DNA of 64,000 nt from the NCBI RefSeq assembly GCF_016908555.1, contig NZ_JAFBEE010000009.1, positions 54,098-118,097 on the forward strand, read 5' to 3'. A model generated the notes under the pieces. The model searched no databases. It saw only the letters and a program-made list of their open reading frames with translations, and was not told where the DNA came from. The position numbers and the translations under genes are program-made. This stretch comes from Alkaliphilus hydrothermalis (GTDB taxonomy: Bacteria; Bacillota; Clostridia; Peptostreptococcales; Natronincolaceae). Below, in pieces: positions 7,915 to 15,199 of the stretch. The stretch's first letter is position 1; each line of letters starts with the position of its first letter.

Positions 7915-8931
7915 ATGAATTTAATAACTCAAGTGTTCACATTTTTAAGCGATCAATTATTAAAAATGACATGGCTCTTTCGATTAGTGGAAACTTTGGT
8001 TGAAAAAGTATTTGGCCTTTCTATTCAGGATAGAGTAGGCGGTAGTATACACTTCTTTATTTATGACACCATAAAGATATTTATCCTTCTATCTGTACTG
8101 ATCTTTGCTATATCCTATATTCAAAGTTATTTTCCTCCTGAAAGAACGAAGAAAATATTGGGGGGAATCAAAGGGATAAAAGGAAATATACTAGGGGCAT
8201 TATTGGGAACGATTACTCCTTTTTGTAGCTGTTCTAGTATACCGATCTTTATAGGATTTACCGCTGCAGGGCTACCCTTGGGGATTACATTTTCATTTTT
8301 AATATCTTCACCATTGGTGGACTTAGCATCATTTCTACTGCTGATGTCCTTCTTTGGGGCGAAGATCGCAACAGCCTATGTGGTGGTGGGGCTGATACTG
8401 GCGGTAATTGGAGGAAGCTTGATCGATAGGCTAGGGCTTGAGAAATACGTAGAAGGATATGTTCGAGAGATACCAAATGTAGATGCTGAAATTCCAGAAA
8501 TGAATCGAAAACAAAGAATTTCCTATTCAAAAGATCAAGTTAAAGAAATTATCCATAGGGTGTGGCGCTATGTTTTAATTGGGGTTGGAATCGGTGCGGT
8601 AATCCACAACTGGATTCCTCAATCAATGGTAGAGCAGTGGATAGGCTCCAACAATCCTTTTGCAGTACTATTGGCAACGATTATTGGGATACCTATGTAT
8701 GCAGATATTTTTGGAACATTACCAATCGCAGAAGCTTTATTTATGAAGGGGGTAGGAGTTGGTACGATACTGGCCTTTATGATGGCGGTAACAGCTCTTT
8801 CCTTACCATCTATGATTATGCTAAGTAAAGTTGTGAAGCGTAAACTATTAGGAGTTTTTATTGGTATTGTGACTGCAGGAATACTGATTATAGGATATTT
8901 ATTTAATGCTTTTGCATACTTCTTTATCTAA
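7915..8931 (+). CDS. ArsP-like permease (DUF318/SO_0444 family)
   Basis: A 338-residue membrane protein with about eight hydrophobic segments. The signature TPFCSCSSIPIFIGFTAAG is followed by FLISSPLVD, and a second half resembles the first, as in the permease family that includes YraQ and ArsP. ArsP exports trivalent organoarsenicals in characterised cases, and the paired cysteines in the membrane fit thiol-metalloid handling. The ATG at 7915 is chosen over GTG 7906 because AGGTGGG then lies at normal spacing. Cotranscription with arsR1 supports a metalloid efflux role; the exact substrate is inference. Confidence 0.85.
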   Translation: MNLITQVFTFLSDQLLKMTWLFRLVETLVEKVFGLSIQDRVGGSIHFFIYDTIKIFILLSVLIFAISYIQSYFPPERTKKILGGIKGIKGNILGALLGTITPFCSCSSIPIFIGFTAAGLPLGITFSFLISSPLVDLASFLLLMSFFGAKIATAYVVVGLILAVIGGSLIDRLGLEKYVEGYVREIPNVDAEIPEMNRKQRISYSKDQVKEIIHRVWRYVLIGVGIGAVIHNWIPQSMVEQWIGSNNPFAVLLATIIGIPMYADIFGTLPIAEALFMKGVGVGTILAFMMAVTALSLPSMIMLSKVVKRKLLGVFIGIVTAGILIIGYLFNAFAYFFI

Positions 8932-8991
8932 GCTTTCTTAAATATAATTAAAGTAAAATTCATTTGTCGTATAAATTGCAAAGATCATAGC

Positions 8992-9036
8992 AAACTCCGA
9001 CTGTTAGTTTAAAGGACTAGTAGGCGGAGTTTTTTT
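8992..9036 (+). terminator. Terminator after the ArsP-like permease
   Basis: AAACTCCG and CGGAGTTT arms around a long loop, followed by a T run. It separates the arsR1-permease unit from the arsDA unit. Confidence 0.8.
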
Positions 9037-9194
9037 GACCCTAAGAAAACAATCTACCCTTGGGAGAAATCATTGGACATGGTGAAGAAAAGAGGTTCTT
9101 TCCCTTGAGAAGACTGAGACTTAGTAGTGATTGAATAAAGCAATAAGAGGAGGAAAATACTAAAATTATTAAAAAATCATTAGCATTAATTCTG

Positions 9195-9223
9195 TTGACA
9201 TCATATAGATGATATTCTATACT
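9195..9223 (+). promoter_or_regulatory. arsD promoter
   Basis: TTGACA (9195-9200), exactly 17 bases, TATACT (9218-9223). A strong consensus promoter in the 372-base gap 8932-9304, which otherwise contains only the upstream terminator. Confidence 0.85.
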
Positions 9224-9232
9224 TTAAGTATA
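9218..9232. promoter_or_regulatory. Probable ArsR/ArsD operator overlapping the -10 box
   Basis: TATACTT-T-AAGTATA, a perfect 7+1+7 palindrome that contains the -10 hexamer. A repressor bound here would block RNA polymerase. The half-site resembles that of the arsR1 operator. Confidence 0.65.
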
Positions 9233-9304
9233 GATAATTATCGATATGTTCATGAGAATTAACAATTGAAAATTTTTTATGATAAATAAAAGGAGTGGAG
9301 TTAG

Positions 9305-9679
9305 ATGAAAAAAATGGTGATATTTGAACCAGCTATGTGTTGTTCTACAGGGGTTTGTGGCCCTTCGGTAGATCAAGAACTATTAAGGGTTTCTACTGTA
9401 ATCAATAATCTAAAGAATAATGGAGTAACTGTGGAGAGACATAACCTAACCAGCAATCCTTTAATATTTGTTCAAAATACAGAGATAAATACAATGCTAG
9501 ATCAAGAAGGCATTGAAATCCTACCAGTGGTGATGGTGGATGGGAAGGTTGTAAAAACGAAGGGATATCCAACAAACGAAGAATTTTCCTCATTTTTAGA
9601 CGTGTCAGAAGACTGTTTAAAACCACCAAGTAAAAATGAATCTAAAGGATGTTGTGGTTCTGACGGTGGCTGTTGTTGA
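9305..9679 (+). CDS. arsD: ArsD arsenic metallochaperone
   Basis: A 124-residue thioredoxin-fold chaperone that carries As(III)/Sb(III) to ArsA and can act as a weak regulator. The essential cysteines C12, C13 and C18 are present in MCCSTGVCGPS, and the C-terminal vicinal pairs appear in GCCGSDGGCC. AAAGGAGTGGAG precedes the ATG. arsA begins 23 bases after the stop, with its own ribosome site. The motif VCGPSVD recurs in altered form in the selenoprotein downstream. Confidence 0.95.
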   Translation: MKKMVIFEPAMCCSTGVCGPSVDQELLRVSTVINNLKNNGVTVERHNLTSNPLIFVQNTEINTMLDQEGIEILPVVMVDGKVVKTKGYPTNEEFSSFLDVSEDCLKPPSKNESKGCCGSDGGCC

Positions 9680-9702
9680 AGCATAAAAGGAGATGAACTT
9701 GT

Positions 9703-11451
9703 ATGTTACTTAAAGACTTTGATATAGCAGATATTAACTTAACCAAATATTTATTCTTTACTGGTAAGGGTGGGGTTGGAAAGACCTCAACAGCCTGTGC
9801 TATTGCAGTAGCTTTAGCTGATCAAGGTAAAAAAATAATGTTGATTAGTACCGATCCAGCTTCAAATCTTCAAGATGTTTTTAATACAGAACTCAATAAC
9901 AAGGGAGTACCCATCAAAGGCGTCCCCGATTTAGTAGTCGCAAATTTTGAACCAGAAAAAGCCGCTGCAGAATATAAGGAAAGTGTAATAGCGCCCTATA
10001 GAGGGAAGCTACCAGAGGCAGTAATCAATAATATGGAAGAGCAACTATCTGGGTCATGTACAGTGGAGTTAGCAGCTTTTAATGAGTTTTCAGGCTTTAT
10101 TACAGACAAAAAAGCAGCTATGGAATATGACCATATTGTATTTGATACTGCACCTACAGGCCATACACTAAGAATGCTAGAACTACCTTCAGCGTGGACA
10201 AATTTTATCAACGAAAATACCCATGGTGCATCATGTCTAGGACCATTATCTGCCCTTGAAGATAAAAAAGAAGTCTATAAAAATGCAGTAGAAAATCTAT
10301 CTGACGGAGAAAAAACGACTCTTTTACTGGTTTCTAGACCAGAAGAATCATCCTTAAAAGAAGCAGAAAGAGCGTCTATAGAGCTTCAAGATATAGGAGT
10401 GAATAATCAAGTTTTAATCGTCAATGGGGTCCTAAAGCTTCATGATGACCAGCTTTCTATTGCTATCTATCAAAAGCAAAAGGCAGCACTAGACCATATG
10501 CCAAATGGACTTAAGACGATTCCCACTTTTGAAATTCCCCTAAGACCCTATAATATAACAGGGATAGAGAATGTTAGGGGATTCTTTAAGAATGATGTTG
10601 CTAAACCTAGTAGCGATACATTGAATGCAAGCCATATTCCTAACTTAAATGATGTAATAGAAGACCTATATCAATCGGATAAAAAAGTTATCTTTACAAT
10701 GGGAAAAGGTGGAGTTGGAAAAACCACCATAGCCGCTACAATTGCATTGGAACTTGCTAAGAAGGGTAAAAAAGTACATTTAACCACCACTGATCCAGCA
10801 GACCACTTAAAGTTTGTATTAGAGGAAGGTAATAACCTTACAATAAGCAATGTGGATGAGAAAAAAGAGTTAGAAAAATATAAAGAAGAAGTGTTAGGTA
10901 AAGCAAGAGAGACAATGAGTGATGATGACCTTGCCTTTCTTGAGGAAGAATTAAGCTCCCCTTGTACTCAAGAAATGGCTGTATTTAGAGCTTTTGCTGG
11001 AATAGTAGAAAAGTCAGAAAATGAGGTTGTTGTTATTGATACTGCACCTACAGGCCATACGTTATTATTATTAGATTCAACCCAAAGCTACCACAGGGAA
11101 ATTGAACGATCTCAAGGAGATATACCAGAGTCTGTTAAAAAGTTATTACCTAAGCTAAGGGACGAAAAACATACGGAAGTGATCATTGTTACCCTAGCTG
11201 AAACGACCCCAGTTTATGAAGCCATAAGGCTGAAGAAAGATTTAGATAGAGCAGGGATTAATGTAAAGTGGTGGCTTATTAACTCGAGCCTTTATGCCAC
11301 CAACACCACCAATGAAATACTGAAGGTTAAGGCAAGTAATGAAATTCAGTGGATTAACAAGGTAAATGAAGTATCTAAGGGTAATATTGCAGTGATTAAA
11401 TGGATTCCAGAAGAAGTGAAGGGTGAAAATCTAAGTAAGCTATTCAAATAA
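9703..11451 (+). CDS. arsA: ArsA arsenite-stimulated ATPase, two-domain form
   Basis: A 582-residue protein made of two homologous ATPase halves. GKGGVGKT occurs near residues 21-28 and again near 334-341, and DTAPTGHT occurs in each half. The metalloid-binding cysteines of the family are all present: C119 (SCTVEL), C178 (SCLGPL) and C421 (PCTQEM). ArsA normally energises a membrane partner such as ArsB; no arsB or acr3 is visible in this window, so the partner is elsewhere or is the ArsP-like permease. It is translated from ATG 9703 with AAAGGAGATG upstream. The selenoprotein gene follows 33 bases later, probably in the same transcript. Confidence 0.96.
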   Translation: MLLKDFDIADINLTKYLFFTGKGGVGKTSTACAIAVALADQGKKIMLISTDPASNLQDVFNTELNNKGVPIKGVPDLVVANFEPEKAAAEYKESVIAPYRGKLPEAVINNMEEQLSGSCTVELAAFNEFSGFITDKKAAMEYDHIVFDTAPTGHTLRMLELPSAWTNFINENTHGASCLGPLSALEDKKEVYKNAVENLSDGEKTTLLLVSRPEESSLKEAERASIELQDIGVNNQVLIVNGVLKLHDDQLSIAIYQKQKAALDHMPNGLKTIPTFEIPLRPYNITGIENVRGFFKNDVAKPSSDTLNASHIPNLNDVIEDLYQSDKKVIFTMGKGGVGKTTIAATIALELAKKGKKVHLTTTDPADHLKFVLEEGNNLTISNVDEKKELEKYKEEVLGKARETMSDDDLAFLEEELSSPCTQEMAVFRAFAGIVEKSENEVVVIDTAPTGHTLLLLDSTQSYHREIERSQGDIPESVKKLLPKLRDEKHTEVIIVTLAETTPVYEAIRLKKDLDRAGINVKWWLINSSLYATNTTNEILKVKASNEIQWINKVNEVSKGNIAVIKWIPEEVKGENLSKLFK

Positions 11452-11484
11452 TCAATCAAGTATATAATTGATGGAGGCGATCTA

Positions 11485-11823
11485 ATGGAGGAGAAAATAA
11501 AAATTCAGATGTTTGGAATAAAGCATGAAAGGGTGGCAGAGCCCTGCGGCTGAGGCCCAAGCACAGACTGCGGTCCTAGTGAGGATCCAACAACGATGGA
11601 AATGTATAAAGACCTTTGTAGATTTCTAGAGCAAACAGATGTAAAGGATAAATTTGAAATGACATTTATTGATTTAGAGGAAGAAAACATGGAGGATTTT
11701 GAAAATGCAAAAAAAGTAATTGAGAGAGGGCTTAAACTTCCCATTACTCTTATCAATGGAAAACCAGCTTTCTCGGGAAAGGTTGACCAAATTAAAACTT
11801 ATCAAATTGTAAAAAGAATGTAA
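11485..11823 (+). CDS. Putative selenoprotein with thioredoxin-like fold, arsDA-linked (UGA = Sec at codon 23)
   Basis: A single open frame of 112 residues if the UGA at 11551-11553 is read as selenocysteine. The start ATG 11485 has GGAGGCGA at good spacing. The region around the UGA reads PCG-U-GPSTDCGPSED, a Cys/Sec cluster close to the CGPS element of ArsD. Downstream, the FIDLEE strand, the LPITLINGK segment and the FSG motif give a thioredoxin-like pattern resembling the YuzD-like (DUF1462) group. The hairpin GGTCCT-AGTG-AGGA(T)CC at 11572-11588 places an apical loop 24 bases after the UGA. Homology continues smoothly on both sides of the UGA. A calling program would start at 11596 and lose the active site. 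The role is inferred from context: metalloid binding or reduction with ArsD and ArsA. Confidence 0.82.
11572..11588 (+). promoter_or_regulatory. Candidate bacterial SECIS hairpin
   Basis: GGTCCT pairs with AGGATCC through six base pairs with one bulged T, closing a four-base loop AGTG. The loop begins 24 bases after the UGA and has G in its second position, which fits published descriptions of bacterial SECIS elements. A competing fold nearer the UGA (11553-11577) also exists. Confidence 0.6.
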
Positions 11824-11833
11824 ATCCTAAAAA

Positions 11834-11873
11834 AAGTAGCATCATTACGAAGTTGGTTGATGCTACTATTTCT
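11834..11873 (+). terminator. Terminator of the arsDA-selenoprotein unit
   Basis: AGTAGCATCA and TGATGCTACT form a 10-base-pair stem, followed by ATTTCTATT. It is about ten bases after the stop codon. Confidence 0.85.
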
Positions 11874-11958
11874 ATTGTCCTAATAATTCTTTGCAATGCA
11901 CTTCATGCTCAAGGCAGTAGTTGATGTATCGTTGGAAATATTGCAATAAAATAATAAT

Positions 11959-11998
11959 AAAAAGGGTATCTTCATCCTATATGAAAATACCCTTTTTA
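11959..11998. terminator. Strong symmetric hairpin, possible bidirectional terminator
   Basis: AAAAAGGGTAT and ATACCCTTTTT with an extension TTCAT/ATGAA form a long stem with A and T tracts at its ends, so it could stop transcription from both sides. The rest of 11874-12303 shows no gene; a small hairpin GGTAG-GAAG-CTACC lies near 12191. Confidence 0.8.
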
Positions 11999-12303
11999 TG
12001 GATAATAGAATCGGAAGTAGCTATACCAACCTAGGTGTTGCTTTTTTAACTTTGTTGCCTCAATCGTTATCATAAATTGGTGCATCATCATCCTTTCTTG
12101 GTTTTGACTTTTGTACAAAATGGATATGAACTTTACCTTGAAAATTTAGTGATTAGCTTCAAACGCGTAATTTATGCTTTTAAGGTGGATTGGTAGGAAG
12201 CTACCGGATTCTATTTACTTTATTATATAACAGAAAAGTCAAAAAAGGAATATAAATTTTTATAAAATATAAAATATTCTGAAATTAATTTAAAACGACA
12301 GCA

Positions 12304-12332
12304 TTGACACCATCATTAGTGTGTGTTATAAA
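12304..12332 (+). promoter_or_regulatory. arsR2 promoter
   Basis: TTGACA (12304-12309), 17 bases, TATAAA (12327-12332). The predicted transcription start is about 12339, which rules out any start codon upstream of that point for arsR2. Confidence 0.75.
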
Positions 12333-12336
12333 GAAA

Positions 12337-12350
12337 ATATTGAGGAATAT
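12337..12350. promoter_or_regulatory. Possible ArsR2 operator
   Basis: ATATT-GAGG-AATAT inverted repeat at the predicted transcription start of arsR2. Confidence 0.5.
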
Positions 12351-12372
12351 CAATGTAAACGGAGGCGATGGT

Positions 12373-12708
12373 ATCAAAGAGTTAGTAGATATTTTTAAAG
12401 CCCTATCGGATGAGAATAGAATAAAAATAGTACAAATGCTAGTGGGGGGAGAATTGTGTGCCTGTGATATACAGGAACATTTTCAACTGACCCAGCCTAC
12501 AATATCCCACCATATGAAGGTGCTGATGCAGTCAGGTTTGGTGGAAGGAGAAAAACGAGGGAAGTGGATGTTCTATTGTATAAATGATTTAAGGATAAAT
12601 GAGCTAAAAGCATTTATTGATGGTGTTACAAAAAAAGGATTTGAAGATGACCAAACAATGATAGACAGAATTAGCTATTGCCAATGTGATGGTGAAAGGA
12701 AAAAATAA
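12373..12708 (+). CDS. arsR: ArsR-family metalloregulator 2, apparent ATC start codon
   Basis: A winged-helix repressor of 111 residues if initiated at ATC 12373. The family start (M)KELVDIFKALSDENR aligns exactly there. GGAGG at 12361-12365 lies seven bases upstream, and the sensing cysteines in ELCAC then fall at C29 and C31, as in ArsR1. No ATG, GTG or TTG is usable: the in-frame TTG 12304 is inside the promoter -35 box and TTG 12340 lies at the predicted transcription start. TQPTISHHMKVL is the recognition helix region. The regulated target is not obvious, since only small membrane ORFs follow. Confidence 0.85.
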   Translation: MKELVDIFKALSDENRIKIVQMLVGGELCACDIQEHFQLTQPTISHHMKVLMQSGLVEGEKRGKWMFYCINDLRINELKAFIDGVTKKGFEDDQTMIDRISYCQCDGERKK

Positions 12709-12951
12709 TGCAACTCATTCACGATAAGATATCACTATTGGAGAAATAGAACGAAAGTAAGCAACGAAAGGTATACGTATAAATTATTAAGAACAAATGG
12801 TGTAATATCATTTAAAAAAATATTTTATTACCTACAGGTTTCTACAATTTTCTAGGTGTCAAGGGGTTATAATGTACTGGGACATGAGTTTACAAGAGTA
12901 GAAATGGGGTATTGTCCTAATACTAACACCAAAGTAAAGGGAGGAATAGAA

Positions 12952-13041
12952 GTGTTCTTAGTAATTTTCGCAGTAATTATCTTTTTATTAGCATTTGCTT
13001 GGAGTCTTGGGGGAGGCTCACTAGTGATTGAAGAGGACTAG
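12952..13041 (+). CDS. Very small single-pass membrane protein (29 aa)
   Basis: Starts at GTG 12952, preceded by AAGGGAGGAATA. The product is a single hydrophobic helix (FLVIFAVIIFLLAFAWSLG) with a short acidic tail. The frame stays open to GTG 12856, but that region has no ribosome site. The family is not recognised. It could be a small regulatory membrane peptide downstream of arsR2. A terminator follows at 13075. Confidence 0.5.
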   Translation: MFLVIFAVIIFLLAFAWSLGGGSLVIEED

Positions 13042-13074
13042 TAAAAACTAATCAAAATATTGATTATGATAATC

Positions 13075-13110
13075 AGGATAGTGTGGAGCTCATACCATTA
13101 CTATCCTTTT
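13075..13110 (+). terminator. Terminator after the small membrane ORF
   Basis: AGGATAGT and ACTATCCT arms followed by TTTT. Confidence 0.75.
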
Positions 13111-13164
13111 CCATTGATATACCCAAAGCTCTATAATATTGAATCATAGAGGATGGAGGATGTT

Positions 13165-13257
13165 TTAAATCTTCTTCTTCTTATACAAAATATAAAGGAT
13201 GATAAAACCCACAACCACAAATAAAAAAGTAAAGAGGGCCTGAAGCCACAAGTCCAT
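13165..13257 (-). CDS. Small membrane protein (30 aa), minus strand
   Basis: On the reverse strand an AGGAGGAATT ribosome site (13261-13270) sits seven bases before an ATG at 13257. The frame gives MDLWLQALFTFLFVVVGFII, then a short hydrophobic stretch, then YKKKKI and stop. This is one transmembrane helix with a Trp-containing N-terminus and a positively charged end. It is too short for usual gene callers. It is divergent from the DUF421 gene. Function unknown. Confidence 0.6.
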   Translation of the reverse strand: MDLWLQALFTFLFVVVGFIILYILYKKKKI

Positions 13258-13347
13258 ATAAATTCCTCCTGCATAATTCTTTTTCAAATGCTCTATATTA
13301 CTAGTATTAAGAAAAAGAAACTACATTATGCTAGGGAGAGATTAAAC

Positions 13348-14079
13348 ATGAGAGTTTACATTGAGATTGTACTACAAACAATATTGGCCTTTTTCTCAAT
13401 ACTTTTCATTACCCGCATTTTGGGGCGACAACAGGTTTCACAACTAACTCTTTACGAATATATCAATGGGATTACTTTTGGATCTATAGCTGCCACATTG
13501 GCAACAGACTTGAACCAAAGGACTTGGCATCATTTGATTGGTATTTTCTTATTTGGCGTTCTTACCCTTGCAGTTGCCTATATGGCTAAGAAAAACAGAA
13601 CCTTTCAAAAGTTGGTGGAGGGGGAGGCCGTTATGGTGATTAGAAATGGAATGATACTAGAAAATAATTTAAGTCGTTTTCAATACACAATAGATGAGCT
13701 GAATGTACTCTTGCGGAAAAAGGATGTTTTTGACATTAGAGACGTCAGGTATGGGATATTAGAACCAACAGGAGAGTTGAGTATCATAAAGGTTGCAAAG
13801 AAGGAATATGTGAGGGCGGAGGATTTGGATTTATTGACAAAACAACAGGAACTACCAACTGAGGTGGTGGTGACGGGGACAATTATTTATCAAAATCTCC
13901 AGTCTAAAGGATTGACGGCCCAATGGTTGTTTCAGCGACTCAAGGAAATGGGAATAAAGGATATTAAAGAAGTAATCTATGCAACCCTTGATGATACAAA
14001 TCAACTGTATATAGATGGACGGAAAGACCATCTAGTTGGCAAAAAGAGTATTTCTGAAAGTGACCAGACGGAAAAATAA
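13348..14079 (+). CDS. DUF421 membrane protein (YetF/YdfR family)
   Basis: A 243-residue protein with about three N-terminal transmembrane helices (residues about 5-80) and a cytosolic domain of mixed strands and helices. FFSILFITRILGRQQVSQLT followed by the EYINGITFGSIAA helix is typical of the family, as is the pattern ELNVLLRKKDVFDIRDVRY. Some members in spore formers are spore membrane proteins; the molecular function is not established. The start ATG 13348 has AGGGAGAG upstream. It stands alone. Confidence 0.88.
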   Translation: MRVYIEIVLQTILAFFSILFITRILGRQQVSQLTLYEYINGITFGSIAATLATDLNQRTWHHLIGIFLFGVLTLAVAYMAKKNRTFQKLVEGEAVMVIRNGMILENNLSRFQYTIDELNVLLRKKDVFDIRDVRYGILEPTGELSIIKVAKKEYVRAEDLDLLTKQQELPTEVVVTGTIIYQNLQSKGLTAQWLFQRLKEMGIKDIKEVIYATLDDTNQLYIDGRKDHLVGKKSISESDQTEK

Positions 14080-14094
14080 AGAAACCATTATGAA

Positions 14095-14123
14095 TTGTTA
14101 AGTGTGGCAACATAAGGTATAAT
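14095..14123 (+). promoter_or_regulatory. Probable promoter of yqhQ-prmC
   Basis: TTGTTA (14095-14100), 17-base spacer, TATAAT (14118-14123). Confidence 0.6.
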
Positions 14124-14245
14124 AAAAGTACATAGTAATAGATAAGTGGGGAATATTGGTTAACATGATTGCGTAGAATAGCGTATTAATGTATAAAGAC
14201 TATTATGGTATTTTTAAGTAGTATACCGTTGAAAGGAAGATTATT

Positions 14246-15199
14246 ATGGGGAAGACCAACCAAAAGGAGGCCCGTCCAACCTCAATAGGAGGACAAGCCT
14301 TGATAGAAGGGGTAATGATGAAGGGCCCTAGAGAAGTGGCGATTGCAGTAAGAAGGCCAGACAATACGATAGCGGTAAAGAAGGAACCTGTTTCAGGCTT
14401 GACAAAAAAGCTGAAGCTAGAGAAGATTCCTTTTATTAGAGGAGCAGTTGCTTTAGTAGATTCAATGGTACTAGGGGTTAGGTCCTTAACCTACTCCGCC
14501 GAGGTGGTGGAGGAGGGCTTTAAAGATGAAGAACCTGATAAATTTGATTTATTTTTGCAAAAAATCTTCAAGGATAAAGCCAATGATGTGATGCTATACA
14601 CCTCTGTATTTCTAGCAATATTGATGTCTGTAGGAATCTTTATTTTAGGGCCAACATTTTTAGTAAGTTTGTTTAGTCGATTTATTACCGATAACACCGT
14701 GGTGCTAAATCTTATAGAAGGTTTTGTGAGGTTGGCTATTTTTACAATCTATATTGTGTTAGTTTCTAAGCTAGAGGATATGAGAAGAGTGTTCCAATAT
14801 CATGGAGCAGAGCATAAAGCCATTTATTGCTATGAAAATGGTGAAGAATTGACGGTGGAGAACACTAAAAAATATACGACACTACATCCCCGTTGTGGAA
14901 CCAGCTTCCTATTTATTGTAATGATGGTAAGTATGTTGGCGTTTTCTGTAATGGGATGGTCAAGTTTATTAGTTAGAGTGGTTTCTAGATTGGTGTTATT
15001 ACCATTGGTTGCTGGAATCTCCTATGAAATTATTAGACTGGCAGGAAAGAGTACATCACCACTTATGGCAGTAGTAAACTATCCTGGGATGATGATGCAA
15101 AGACTAACCACCATTGAGCCAGATGATCAGCAAATAGAAGTGGCATTAGAAGCTCTAAAAAATGTTTTAGTGGAAAATAAGGAGGAAGCAGATTGGTAA
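14246..15199 (+). CDS. yqhQ: DUF1385 membrane protein (YqhQ family)
   Basis: A 317-residue protein with the family markers GGQALIEGVMMKGP near the N-terminus, FQYHGAEHKAIYCYENG in the middle and HPRCGTSFLF before the last membrane segments. Three or four hydrophobic helices are visible. Function is not established, though the conserved His/Cys pattern suggests a metal or redox site. It overlaps the start of prmC, so the two are translationally coupled; the same pairing is common in clostridia next to prfA. Confidence 0.9.
   Translation: MGKTNQKEARPTSIGGQALIEGVMMKGPREVAIAVRRPDNTIAVKKEPVSGLTKKLKLEKIPFIRGAVALVDSMVLGVRSLTYSAEVVEEGFKDEEPDKFDLFLQKIFKDKANDVMLYTSVFLAILMSVGIFILGPTFLVSLFSRFITDNTVVLNLIEGFVRLAIFTIYIVLVSKLEDMRRVFQYHGAEHKAIYCYENGEELTVENTKKYTTLHPRCGTSFLFIVMMVSMLAFSVMGWSSLLVRVVSRLVLLPLVAGISYEIIRLAGKSTSPLMAVVNYPGMMMQRLTTIEPDDQQIEVALEALKNVLVENKEEADW

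Noticed and set aside
9150..9237. Signal-peptide-like peptide (KKSLALILLTS) behind AGAGGAGG, upstream of arsD
   Set aside because: It lacks a normal start codon and stops after about 14 codons inside the arsD promoter; at best a trace of a lost gene.
11596..11823. ATG 11596 as the start of the gene behind arsA (75 residues)
   Set aside because: No ribosome site there; the frame with its ribosome site and conserved Cys/Sec motif begins at 11485 and passes the UGA.
12304..12372. TTG 12304 or TTG 12340 as start of arsR2
   Set aside because: 12304 is the -35 box of a consensus promoter and 12340 is at the predicted transcription start; neither has a ribosome site.
12856..12951. Longer version of the small membrane ORF from GTG 12856
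   Set aside because: No ribosome site, while GTG 12952 has AAGGGAGG at proper spacing; the extension is not supported.
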